DNA of 64,000 nt from Gemmataceae bacterium (GTDB lineage: Bacteria > Planctomycetota > Planctomycetia > Gemmatales > Gemmataceae). Where the stretch lies: positions 2,531,738-2,595,737 of the forward strand of contig LR594584.1 of the NCBI GenBank assembly GCA_901538445.1. The letters are read 5' to 3'. How positions within the stretch are numbered: position 1 is the first letter of the stretch; the number at the start of each line of letters is the position of its first letter. Under the pieces are notes generated by a model. That model was not told where the DNA came from and did not search any database. It saw only the letters and a list, made by a program, of their open reading frames with translations. Below, piece by piece: positions 25,932-33,910 of the stretch. A program made the translations under genes and the position numbers.

Positions 25932-26612
25932 TCACCCCACGGTGAGCGGCTTGCCGTTGTCCTTGGGGCCGAGGTTCAGCAGGAACGGGGCGGCCTTCTT
26001 GGCCCACTGCTCGGGGTTCGGGAAGCTGCTCGCACTATCGCCCCACGCCTGCCGCAGCATGTCGGTGTCGATGATCCCGGGGTTGAGCGGAACGGCCGCC
26101 ATCCCCCGGGGCAGGTCCTGCGCCAGCGCCAGCGTCAGCCCCTCGATCGCGTACTTCGTCGCGCAGTACGGCGCGACCCCCGGGGAGGTGCTCCGGCCCC
26201 ACCCGCTCGACAGGTTCACGATCACGCCACTACTCCGCGAGACCATCGCCGGCGCGAACGCCTTGATGACGTGGAACACGCCGCGGACGTTCACGTCGAG
26301 CATCCCGTCGAACTCGCGGGGGTCCACCTCCCAGAGCGGTGCCGGGGTGTTCATCAGGGCGGCGTTGTTGACGAGCAGGTCGGGCGGGCCGAGCCGCGAG
26401 AGCACGTCGGCCGCCCAGGCCTGGACGGCCCTTGGGTCGGCCACGTCCACCGCCGCAAACAGGTGCCGGCCCGGGAACACCTGCCGGAGCCCGGTGACGT
26501 GCCCCTCGTTCCGCCCGCACCCGGCGACCGTGTGGCCCGCCGCGGCGAACGGCCCGAGCAGCGCCCGGCCTAGCCCCCGCGTCGCCCCGGTCACGACGAT
26601 GACCTTCCCCAT
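25932..26612 (-). CDS. Short-chain dehydrogenase/reductase (SDR)
   Basis: A 226-residue cytoplasmic oxidoreductase of the classical SDR family. The coenzyme loop is VTGATRGLGRA (TGxxxGxG), NNAA is present in LLVNNAALMN, the catalytic Ser is in VNLSSGWG and YCATK gives the Tyr-x-x-x-Lys pair. After it comes PLNPGIIDTDM. The length is slightly below the usual 245-255. The substrate is unknown. It starts 9 bases after the stop of the CAP-domain gene on the same strand, so the two form an operon. Confidence 0.9.
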   Translation of the reverse strand: MGKVIVVTGATRGLGRALLGPFAAAGHTVAGCGRNEGHVTGLRQVFPGRHLFAAVDVADPRAVQAWAADVLSRLGPPDLLVNNAALMNTPAPLWEVDPREFDGMLDVNVRGVFHVIKAFAPAMVSRSSGVIVNLSSGWGRSTSPGVAPYCATKYAIEGLTLALAQDLPRGMAAVPLNPGIIDTDMLRQAWGDSASSFPNPEQWAKKAAPFLLNLGPKDNGKPLTVG

Positions 26613-26621
26613 CGCGGCCCC

Positions 26622-27125
26622 TCACCTGCCCAGTTGCTTGCCGAAGACCTGAACCCAGTACGGTTCGCCCTTCGCGTTCTTGGCGACGGCGACGCCGATC
26701 TCCTCGTACTCCTTCTTCAGGATATTGGCGCGGTGCCCCTCGGAGTTCATCCACGCTTCCACCACCTGGGCCGGGTCCTTCTGGTTCCACGCGACGTTCT
26801 CGCCGACGGCGGCGTACTTGTACCCGGCGTCCTTGACGCGGTCGGCCGGCTTCTTGTCGTCGAGGACATGGTCGAGCTTGTCCTGCTTGGCCATGTTCTC
26901 GCCGTGCCCCCGGGCGGCGGCCATGAGCTTCGGGTTCGCCTTGAGCGGGGGCAGGTCGGCCTTCTTTCGCTCGGCGTTGGTCAGGTCGATGACCCCCTGC
27001 TCTTCCTTGCTGAGGACGAGTTCGGCCTTCTTGTCGGCCTTCTTCGGCGGGGTCTTGGGCTGCTGCGCGGCGGCGACGGACACGAGGGCGGCGAGCAAAA
27101 CGAGTGCGAAACTGACGCGGGTCAC
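26622..27125 (-). CDS. Exported CAP/SCP-domain protein
   Basis: A 167-residue secreted protein. A GTG start at 27125 with AGGAG eight bases upstream begins the signal peptide (VSFALVLLAALVSVAAAQQ). A lysine-rich linker is followed by the CAP domain: VIDLTNAERKKADLPPL, ARGHGENMAK, YAAVGENVAW and EAWMNSEGHRANIL, with the conserved His and Glu residues that form the cleft. CAP proteins bind lipids or other ligands extracellularly; bacterial members such as YkwD have unclear roles. It is divergent from the polysaccharide export gene across about 220 bases that should carry promoters for both. Confidence 0.85.
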   Translation of the reverse strand: MTRVSFALVLLAALVSVAAAQQPKTPPKKADKKAELVLSKEEQGVIDLTNAERKKADLPPLKANPKLMAAARGHGENMAKQDKLDHVLDDKKPADRVKDAGYKYAAVGENVAWNQKDPAQVVEAWMNSEGHRANILKKEYEEIGVAVAKNAKGEPYWVQVFGKQLGR

Positions 27126-27347
27126 GGGGCGGTCTCCTGAACACTCGGGGAGAGACGTCTGATTGTGTTCCGGTGGACTCGGCCGGGCAAGGCGGCATTC
27201 GACCCGCGTGCGAATTTCCCATCCCCCGCACCCCCGCGCGCCCGCCCACTTGAAGGAATCGTGCCGGGCGCGGGGGAATCCTTCACGATCGGTTCCGGTG
27301 GGGTCGATAACACCAGTGATGACGTTCGATCGGCGGGAGGGGTTCCG

Positions 27348-28244
27348 ATGCGTGTGGGTCGCCGATGTGGCACGGTGGCGGTTGGCGTGTTCCTGCTCTC
27401 GCTCCTGGGCGGGGTCGGGTGCCACCACACGCTCGGGGAGGCCGGGCCGCGGGGCGCGTCGGCCCCCATCGCCGTGCCCCCGCCGGGCACGGTCCCGGTG
27501 GAACTCGACAAGATCATGCTCCCGCCCTACGTGATCGAGGCCCCGGACCAGCTCCTCATCGAGGTGGTGCAGCGGGCCAAGGTCCCGGACCCGGTCACCA
27601 AGGTCGAATCGGTGCAGACGCAGCGGCTCCCGGTGCAGCCGATCTCGGGCTCGTTCCAGGTGCGGCCCGACGGGACCGTGAGCCTCGGGTTCTGGGGCGG
27701 GGTCGCGGTGTCCGGGCTCACGCTCGAGCAGGCGGCCGAGGCGATCCGCCGGCACGTGGTCGCCAACCCGGTGCTGAGCGAGTTGAAGACAAAGCCCGAG
27801 AGCATCGTCGTGATCCTGGACGTGCTGGCGTACAATAGCAAGCGATACTACGTCATCTTCGACGGGGCCGGGTTCGGCGAGCAGGTGGTGTCGTTCCCGG
27901 TCACCGGGAGCGAGACCGTGCTCGACGCGATCAGCAACGTCGGCGGGATCTCGGACGTGGGCAGCAAGCGGAACATGTGGGTCGCCCGCCGCACCCCGCA
28001 CGCGGGCCAGCCGTGGCAGATCCTGCCCATCGACTGGGTCGGCCTCACGCAGCACGGGCAGACCTGCACCAACTACCAGGTCATGCCCGGCGACCGGATC
28101 TACGTGAAGGCCCAGAAGCTGGTGACCATCGACCGCACCCTGACCCGCATCTTCGCCCCGATCGAGCGTGTGTTCGGCATCACCCTGCTCGGGTCGAGCA
28201 CGGTCAACCAGATCAGCGGCCGCGGCAACGGCTTCGGCAACTGA
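27348..28244 (+). CDS. Polysaccharide export (Wza-like) outer-membrane protein
   Basis: A 298-residue exported protein with a signal peptide ending LLGGVGC, a loose lipoprotein box, so lipid attachment is possible but the -3 residue is atypical. The mature part contains the poly_export domain (YVIEAPDQLLIEVVQ, SGSFQVRPDGTVSLGFWGGV, LTLEQAAEAIRRHV) and an SLBB-like region (VTGSETVLDAISNVGGISDV, YQVMPGDRIYVKAQK). The family forms or lines the outer-membrane channel for exopolysaccharide. GGGAGGGG precedes the ATG. Two exported low-complexity proteins follow, which may be surface proteins of the same unit. No polymerase or flippase genes are near. Confidence 0.85.
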   Translation: MRVGRRCGTVAVGVFLLSLLGGVGCHHTLGEAGPRGASAPIAVPPPGTVPVELDKIMLPPYVIEAPDQLLIEVVQRAKVPDPVTKVESVQTQRLPVQPISGSFQVRPDGTVSLGFWGGVAVSGLTLEQAAEAIRRHVVANPVLSELKTKPESIVVILDVLAYNSKRYYVIFDGAGFGEQVVSFPVTGSETVLDAISNVGGISDVGSKRNMWVARRTPHAGQPWQILPIDWVGLTQHGQTCTNYQVMPGDRIYVKAQKLVTIDRTLTRIFAPIERVFGITLLGSSTVNQISGRGNGFGN

Positions 28245-28318
28245 CGCCACGAGAACGCGGGGCCGCCGGTTCGCGGCGGCCCCGGTGGGAACGGAACCTC
28301 GAACCCGGGAGCAACACC

Positions 28319-28801
28319 GTGCGATACCTCCTGACCCTTGCGGCGGCCGGTCTGTGCGTCGGGGCGGCCAGCGCCCAGTTCCCCACCCAGCAGCCCGGGG
28401 GGGCCGGGTACGGGCCGTTTAACCAACAGACCGTGATGCCGAACATCTACAACCCCTCGACCCAGCCGCTGAGCCCGTACCTGAACCTGCTCCGCGGCGG
28501 GAACCCCGGGGTGAACTACTTCTACGGCGTGCGGCCCGGCACCGTGGGCGGATGGAACGGGGGCGGGGGCGGGGCCCCGTTCATGGCCGGGGGCGGGGCG
28601 CGGCCCTCGTTCTTCCCGCACCTGACCGCGGCCCCGGACCCGCTGGAAACCACCGGCCCCGACGGCCCGGTCCTCCCGCCGGCGGGCCACCCGGTCGTGT
28701 TCAGCAACACGATGGGGTACTTCCCGAGCCCGAACGGCCAGGCGGGCGGCGCACGGTCCGGGCTCGCGGGCCTGGGCACGACCCGGCCCGCCGGCCGGTA
28801 G
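28319..28801 (+). CDS. Exported Gly/Pro-rich protein, 160 residues
   Basis: A GTG start at 28319 with GGGAG upstream gives a signal peptide (YLLTLAAAGLCVGAASAQ). The mature region is rich in Gly, Pro, Asn and Tyr (NYFYGVRPGTVGGWNGG, then glycine runs), lacks recognisable domains and ends in TTRPAGR. It contains TMGYFPSPNGQ, a pattern often seen in planctomycete exported proteins of unknown role. It lies 74 bases after the export gene on the same strand and is probably co-transcribed. Confidence 0.7.
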   Translation: MRYLLTLAAAGLCVGAASAQFPTQQPGGAGYGPFNQQTVMPNIYNPSTQPLSPYLNLLRGGNPGVNYFYGVRPGTVGGWNGGGGGAPFMAGGGARPSFFPHLTAAPDPLETTGPDGPVLPPAGHPVVFSNTMGYFPSPNGQAGGARSGLAGLGTTRPAGR

Positions 28802-28871
28802 GGACCGCGGCGGCATCACACTCCCCGGCGCGGCACCGCGCCGCTGTTGACGGATCAACGAGGAGCGGATC

Positions 28872-30083
28872 ATGCGGGTGACGTTCGGAATCGCCAGCGT
28901 TGTCGGGTTCGGCCTGTCGGTCACCGTCGCCCTGGGCCAGGGACCGGTACAGCGGGGGGCGAGGCTCCTCGCGCCGCGAGCCGGGGACCCCGACGAGGGC
29001 CGCGTCCAGGTCCGGGCCGCCGCCGAGCCGCTCCCGCAGTTCCCGGGCAGCACGCCGGTCGCGGTGCCGCAGGGGAAGGGGTACGGGACGCCCCTGCCCT
29101 CGGGCTTCGACCCGAACGTGCGGTCGGCCGGGACGGTCACCCCCGAGAAGGGGACCCCGCGGAGCACGATGACCAAGGACGAACCGTCGCTCGTGACCCG
29201 CGGGCTCGACAAGATCAAGAGCACGTTCGCGAGCGCGCCGCCCGCCGCTGCGGCGGGTGCCAACGGCCCGGACCCGGCGAACCCGAACGCGCCGTTCCGC
29301 GGCACCAGCCCGACCGGGCAGACGGTGTACGCCGGACCGCCCGCGTACCGGTGGTACGGGTGGGGCTCGGTGACCCCGGGCGCGAACCCGTACGCCCCGA
29401 ACGGTCAGTTCCCGCGTGCGTCGGCCAACTGGTACGCCATCACCGGGGCCACGCCGGGCGCGTTCCCGACGCAGGTGACCGACCCGTACCGGCTCGGGAC
29501 CGGGACCGAGCCGCCCGCCTACGTCTCGCCCGCGGCCCCGCCCCCCCCGCCCACCACCATCTACTCCCCGCCGCCGCCGCAGTACCGCCAGCCGCAACCG
29601 GCCCCGGGGCCGATCGTGCCGCGGGCCTCGGCGGTGCCGGCCGGCCCCGCGACTCCGCGGACCCTCCCGGCGGCCGAGAGCTACGTCCCGCCGACCCCCA
29701 CTCTGACGCCGATCCCGTCCGTGGGCGCGGCCGCTCCGGTCCCGACCATGAGCCCGGCACCGGTGCCCGTCGCGACGGTCGCCCTGACGCCCCTTCCCGT
29801 CACGGAACCGGAGCCCGCGGGTTCGCGTGTGGTCACCACCCAGCCGCTGACGCTCGCCCCGATGCTGCCACGCAGCGGGGACCAGCCGCCGAGCCTGGCC
29901 GCGATCCCGACGATTCCCACGCTGACCGTTCCCGCGACCGTGACCCCGGCCCCGGTCGCGGCACCGCCGGCCCCGGCCCCGCTGCCGATCTCGGTGACCG
30001 CCGACGAGCCGCGGTGGCAGCCCACGCCCGCCGTGCCCGCCCCGGCCACCGTGGACTGGAACCCGGCCGGCGGCAAGCGGTAG
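28872..30083 (+). CDS. Exported Pro/Ala-rich low-complexity protein
   Basis: A 403-residue protein with a signal peptide (FGIASVVGFGLSVTVALGQ). The first 200 residues are moderately complex with aromatic clusters (YRWYGWGSVTPGANPYAPNG); from about 215 to the end the protein is a Pro-Ala-Thr-Val rich tail (SPAAPPPPPTTIYSPPPPQ and repeated P-x-P steps). Probably an extended surface or periplasmic protein. There is no enzyme motif. It follows the Gly/Pro-rich gene after 70 bases and precedes a long inverted repeat that may end the transcript. Confidence 0.65.
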   Translation: MRVTFGIASVVGFGLSVTVALGQGPVQRGARLLAPRAGDPDEGRVQVRAAAEPLPQFPGSTPVAVPQGKGYGTPLPSGFDPNVRSAGTVTPEKGTPRSTMTKDEPSLVTRGLDKIKSTFASAPPAAAAGANGPDPANPNAPFRGTSPTGQTVYAGPPAYRWYGWGSVTPGANPYAPNGQFPRASANWYAITGATPGAFPTQVTDPYRLGTGTEPPAYVSPAAPPPPPTTIYSPPPPQYRQPQPAPGPIVPRASAVPAGPATPRTLPAAESYVPPTPTLTPIPSVGAAAPVPTMSPAPVPVATVALTPLPVTEPEPAGSRVVTTQPLTLAPMLPRSGDQPPSLAAIPTIPTLTVPATVTPAPVAAPPAPAPLPISVTADEPRWQPTPAVPAPATVDWNPAGGKR

Positions 30084-30141
30084 TCGTACACTTCTTGGAG
30101 TCGGTAGTGACTCAACGCACGGGGCAACGGGCGGGTGCTCA

Positions 30142-30325
30142 CCCCCTCACCCGCGACTCGTAGGGCCTCGTCGCGACCTCTCCCCTGCAGAGCCGGGGGC
30201 GAGGTGGGGCCGCCGGTCCCAAGCAACGCCCCTCGGTGGTGCTCGCGTGAAGCACGGGTGCCCCACCTCGCCCCCGGCTCTGCGGGGGAGAGGTCGCCGC
30301 GAGTCTTCGAGCGGCGGGTGAGGGG
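30142..30325. repeat. Long inverted-repeat element, about 185 bases
   Basis: The core arms at 30174-30210 and 30260-30296 are 37 bases long and differ at a single position. They are separated by a 49-base centre. Outer arms at 30143-30154 and 30314-30325 are 12-base perfect complements, and the DNA between core and outer arms pairs partly. It fills most of the 315-base gap between the Pro/Ala-rich gene and fhcA. It encodes no convincing protein. It may be a miniature transposable element or a repeated intergenic palindrome, and as RNA it would form a very stable hairpin. Confidence 0.75.
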
Positions 30326-30398
30326 CAGCCACGCGAGGAGCCGCCCGGCGCGCGTACCGACCCGGCGACCGGCACCCAACCACCCCGCAGTTCTCAGC

Positions 30399-32066
30399 AT
30401 GGCGCTCATCAAGCTCGCGAACGGCACGGTCCACGACCCCGCCAACGGGATCGACGGCGAGGTCCGCGACATCTGGATCGAGGCCGGCAAGGTCGTCGCA
30501 CCGCCCACCGACCCGGACGCGGTCGTCGAGCGGGTCCACGACCTCACCGGCCTCGTCGTGATGCCCGGCGGCGTGGACATGCACGCCCACATCGCCGGGC
30601 CGAAGGTCAACGTCGCCCGGAAGCTCCGCCCCGAGGACCGCCGCGACAACGCCCCGTTCCGGCGCACGAAGCTGCTCCGCTCGGGCACGCTCGGCAGCAC
30701 GCCGACCACGTTCGCCACCGGCTACCTCTACGCCGGCCTCGGCTACACCACCGTGTTCGACGCCGCGATCCCGCCGCTCGGCGCGCGGCACACGCACGAG
30801 GAGTTCCACGACACCCCGGTCATCGACAAGGGGTTCTTCGTCCTCGTCGGCAACAACCACTACGTGATGGACCAGCTCGGCCGCGGCGAGTTCGACCGCG
30901 TGCGGGCGTTCTGCGGGTGGCTGCTGCACGCGACGAGAGGCTATGCGCTGAAGGTGGTGAACCCCGGCGGCGTCGAGGTGTGGAAGCAGGGCAAGAACGG
31001 CATGACCGGCCTGGAGGACGTCGTCCCCGGGTTCGGCGTGTCGCCGCGGCAGATCGTGACGGCCGCCGCACGGGTCGCCGACGAACTGAACCTCCCGCAC
31101 CCGGTCCACGTCCACTGCAACCAGCTCGGCATGCCCGGGAACTGGACGACGACGCTCGACACGATGCGCGCGGTCGAGGGGCACCGGGCGCACTTCACTC
31201 ACATCCAGTTCCACAGCTACGGCGGCGGGCCGGACGACCAGGGCACGTTCCGGTCGCGCGTGCCCGACCTCGCCGAGTGGGTGAACGCGCACCCGAGTGC
31301 GACCGTGGACGTCGGCCAGGTGATGTTCGGCGACACGACCTCGATGACCGGCGACGGGCCGCTCGGGCACTTCCTGCACCGCGTCACCGGCCGCAAGTGG
31401 TTCAACGGCGACACCGAGTGCGAGGGCGGGTGCGGGATCGTGCCGATCGAGTACAAGGAGAAGAGCTTCGTCCACGCGCTCCAGTGGGCCATCGGCCTGG
31501 AGTGGTACTTGCTGGTGCGCGACCCGTGGAAGGTGGCGATGAGCACCGACCACCCGAACGGTGGCTCGTTCCTCGCGTACCCGGAAATCTGCGCGCTGCT
31601 GATGAGCCGCGACTACCGGCGGGAAGTGCTCAAGCGCCTCCCGGCGAAGCTCAAGGACGTTTGCACGCTCCCTGAACTCGACCGCGAGTACACGCTTCAA
31701 GAAATCGCGATCGTGACGCGCGCCGGCCCGGCCCGCATGCTCGGGCTCACGCACAAGGGGCACCTCGGCGTCGGGGCCGACGCCGACGTCACCGTCTACA
31801 CCCCCGGGGCCGACCTGCGGGCGATGTTCGAGCTGCCGCGGTTCGTCTTCAAGGCCGGGAAGCTCGTCGTCGAGAAGGGCGAGATCCGGCTCGCGCCGTA
31901 CGGACCCGCACTTGTGGCACGGCCCGCGTTCGACGCCGGCGCGCTCCCCCACATCCGCGACTGGTTCGAGGGGGCGTACTCGCTCGCGTTCGACAACTAC
32001 GCGGTCGGCTCCGAGTACCTGACGCACGGCGAAACCGTCGTATCATGTGGCGAGCGGGGGGCGTAG
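30399..32066 (+). CDS. fhcA: Formylmethanofuran dehydrogenase subunit A-like amidohydrolase
   Basis: A 555-residue cytoplasmic metal-dependent amidohydrolase. The opening domain (LANGTVHDPANGIDGEVRDI) leads to the metal motif GGVDMHAHIAGPKVN (His-x-His). Later blocks are HVHCNQLGMPGNW, HFTHIQFHSYGGGPDDQG and AMSTDHPNGGSF with the late Asp ligand. These match FwdA/FhcA, the subunit that transfers the formyl group between tetrahydromethanopterin and methanofuran in C1 metabolism; methylotrophs and planctomycetes use it to oxidise formaldehyde. The partner subunits B, C and D are not in the window. A PII gene starts 36 bases downstream. Confidence 0.88.
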   Translation: MALIKLANGTVHDPANGIDGEVRDIWIEAGKVVAPPTDPDAVVERVHDLTGLVVMPGGVDMHAHIAGPKVNVARKLRPEDRRDNAPFRRTKLLRSGTLGSTPTTFATGYLYAGLGYTTVFDAAIPPLGARHTHEEFHDTPVIDKGFFVLVGNNHYVMDQLGRGEFDRVRAFCGWLLHATRGYALKVVNPGGVEVWKQGKNGMTGLEDVVPGFGVSPRQIVTAAARVADELNLPHPVHVHCNQLGMPGNWTTTLDTMRAVEGHRAHFTHIQFHSYGGGPDDQGTFRSRVPDLAEWVNAHPSATVDVGQVMFGDTTSMTGDGPLGHFLHRVTGRKWFNGDTECEGGCGIVPIEYKEKSFVHALQWAIGLEWYLLVRDPWKVAMSTDHPNGGSFLAYPEICALLMSRDYRREVLKRLPAKLKDVCTLPELDREYTLQEIAIVTRAGPARMLGLTHKGHLGVGADADVTVYTPGADLRAMFELPRFVFKAGKLVVEKGEIRLAPYGPALVARPAFDAGALPHIRDWFEGAYSLAFDNYAVGSEYLTHGETVVSCGERGA

Positions 32067-32102
32067 GCCGCCCGCGTGGGTTCCCACACGCCGAGCCACG
32101 CC

Positions 32103-32450
32103 ATGAAACTGATCCTCGCCATCATCCAGCCGAACAAGCTCGACGCGGTCAAGGAAGCGCTCAACAAGGTCGAGGTGTTCCGGTTGACGATCGTGGACGT
32201 GCTCGGGTTCGGCCGGCAGAAGGGGCACACCGAGGTGTACCGCGGCCACGAGCTGACGGTGAACATGCTGCGGAAGGTGCAGTTGCAGATCGCGGTGAAC
32301 GAGGACTTCGTCGAGCCGACGGTGAACACGATCATCGAGGCCGCCCGCACCGGCCCCGAGGGGCACATCGGCGACGGCAAGATCTTCATCCTGCCGCTCG
32401 AGGACTGCATCCGCATCCGCACCGGCGAGCGCGGCCCCGAAGCGATCTAA
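32103..32450 (+). CDS. glnB: PII-family nitrogen regulatory protein
   Basis: A 115-residue cytoplasmic trimeric signal protein. KLILAIIQPNKLDAVKEAL opens the fold, the T-loop reads GRQKGHTEVYRG with the Tyr (residue 51 equivalent) that is uridylylated in proteobacteria, and GDGKIFILPL plus IRIRTGERG are the ATP/2-oxoglutarate-binding B- and C-loop signatures. Compared with E. coli GlnB there are a few extra residues in the B-loop region (TGPEGHIGDGK). PII proteins normally control ammonium uptake or glutamine synthetase, yet the neighbour here is fhcA, not amtB or glnA. It could not be assigned securely to GlnB versus GlnK. A strong hairpin follows. Confidence 0.92.
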   Translation: MKLILAIIQPNKLDAVKEALNKVEVFRLTIVDVLGFGRQKGHTEVYRGHELTVNMLRKVQLQIAVNEDFVEPTVNTIIEAARTGPEGHIGDGKIFILPLEDCIRIRTGERGPEAI

Positions 32451-32477
32451 CGGGCCGCGCCACTACGGCGCGGCCCG
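32451..32477. terminator. Bidirectional-type terminator between glnB and MocA
   Basis: A perfect 11-base GC stem (32451-32461 with 32467-32477) and 5-base loop fills the gap between the stop of glnB and the stop of the convergent dehydrogenase gene. It can act on both strands. Confidence 0.75.
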
Positions 32478-32485
32478 CGGAGCAC

Positions 32486-33775
32486 TCACCCCAGCGACCA
32501 CGGCTTGCGGTACTCCTTGGTCAGCATCGCGGCGGCCTCCTTGTCGCCGACGATCTCTTCCTTCGCCGGGTCCCACTGGAGCTTCTTGCCGGTGCGGATC
32601 GCGATGTTGCCGAGGTGGCACACGGTCGCGCTGCGGTGCCCGATCTCGACGTCGCAGATCGGCGGCTTGCGGGTCTTGATGCACTCGATCCAGTTCGCGT
32701 GGTGCCCGTTCGAGACGTACAGCTTCACGTCGCCGGTCTCAAGCTTGTACGGGTCCGCGACCTTCGCGCCGTTGAGCGTCACGCTGATCGACCCACGGTT
32801 GACGTGGATGGTGCCCTTCTCGCCCTCGAACGTCACCCCGCCCGGGTAGCCGCCGCTGCCGAGGCTGCACAGCACGTTCACGCCGTTGGCGTAGGTGAAC
32901 GTCTGCTTCGCCGTCTCGGGCGTCTCGAACCACTTGTCCTTGTTGAACGTCGCCGAGCCCTCGACGGCGACCGGGCCGCTCTCGTCCATCCCGAGCCCCC
33001 ACTGGGCGATGTCGAGGTGGTGCGCGCCGAAGTTCGTCTGCTGGCCGCCGGAGTAGTCCCAGAAGAACCGGAACAGGTAGTGGACGCGGTTCACGTTGTA
33101 CTTCCGCTCCGGGGCCGGGCCGACCCAGAAGTCGTAGTCGAGCGCCGCCGGCGGGTCGGAGTCGGGCACCGGCATCTTCGCCTTGCTCGTCCAGTTCGGC
33201 CCGGGGAGCCCGACCTTCACTTCTTTGATCTTGCCGAGTGCGCCGTTGCGGACCAACTCGCACGCCTGCCGGAACTCCTTGGCGGAGCGCTGCTGGCTCC
33301 CGGTCTGCACGATCCGCTTGTTGTCGCGGGCCGCCTTCACCATCGCCCGGCCCTCGGTGACGACGAGGGACAGCGGCTTCTCGGTGTAGACGTCCTTGCC
33401 GGCCTTGCACGCGTCGACGGTCGGCAGCGCGTGCCAGTGGTCCGGCGTGCTAATCAGCACGGCGTCGATGTCCTTGGATTCGAGCACCTTCCGGTAGTCG
33501 CTGAACGTCTGGGCCTTGGTGCCGGCTTTCTCCAGATCGGCGGCCGCGGACGCGACCCGGTCCTTGTCCACGTCGCACACGGCGACGACGTTCTTCTTGA
33601 CCGCCCCCATGTTCCCGCGGCCCTGGGCGCCGACGCCGATGCAGGCGATGCGGACGGACTCGGACGGCTTCTGTGCGGCGAGCAATGCGGCACGGTAGGT
33701 GGAGGCGGGGAGCGTGAGCAGCGCGCCGGCCGCGGCCGACGACTTCAGGAACGAGCGACGGGTCGGTTGGGACAC
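32486..33775 (-). CDS. TAT-exported Gfo/Idh/MocA-family oxidoreductase
   Basis: A 429-residue protein that starts with a twin-arginine signal (TRRSFLKSSAAAGALLTLPA), so it is exported with cofactor already bound. The Rossmann domain has RIACIGVGAQGRGN, DAVLISTPDHWHA and the signature YTEKPLS. The C-terminal substrate domain has FWDYSGGQQTNFGAHHLDIA with conserved His residues. This is the bacteroidetes/planctomycete subgroup often acting on glycan sugars. The GTG at 33775 is chosen because GAGG sits six bases before it and the TAT motif follows directly. Confidence 0.88.
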   Translation of the reverse strand: MSQPTRRSFLKSSAAAGALLTLPASTYRAALLAAQKPSESVRIACIGVGAQGRGNMGAVKKNVVAVCDVDKDRVASAAADLEKAGTKAQTFSDYRKVLESKDIDAVLISTPDHWHALPTVDACKAGKDVYTEKPLSLVVTEGRAMVKAARDNKRIVQTGSQQRSAKEFRQACELVRNGALGKIKEVKVGLPGPNWTSKAKMPVPDSDPPAALDYDFWVGPAPERKYNVNRVHYLFRFFWDYSGGQQTNFGAHHLDIAQWGLGMDESGPVAVEGSATFNKDKWFETPETAKQTFTYANGVNVLCSLGSGGYPGGVTFEGEKGTIHVNRGSISVTLNGAKVADPYKLETGDVKLYVSNGHHANWIECIKTRKPPICDVEIGHRSATVCHLGNIAIRTGKKLQWDPAKEEIVGDKEAAAMLTKEYRKPWSLG

Positions 33776-33910
33776 GGTTACCTCGGAGAGCGATGGGAAC
33801 GACAGAGGCGCTGGTCGATCTACGCGGCAGCGGCGGCCGGCACCAGCGCTACAATCTTGACTCAAATCCAACCCGCGAGCGACCGAGAAGTCCCCGCGAT
33901 TCGCGAAAAT

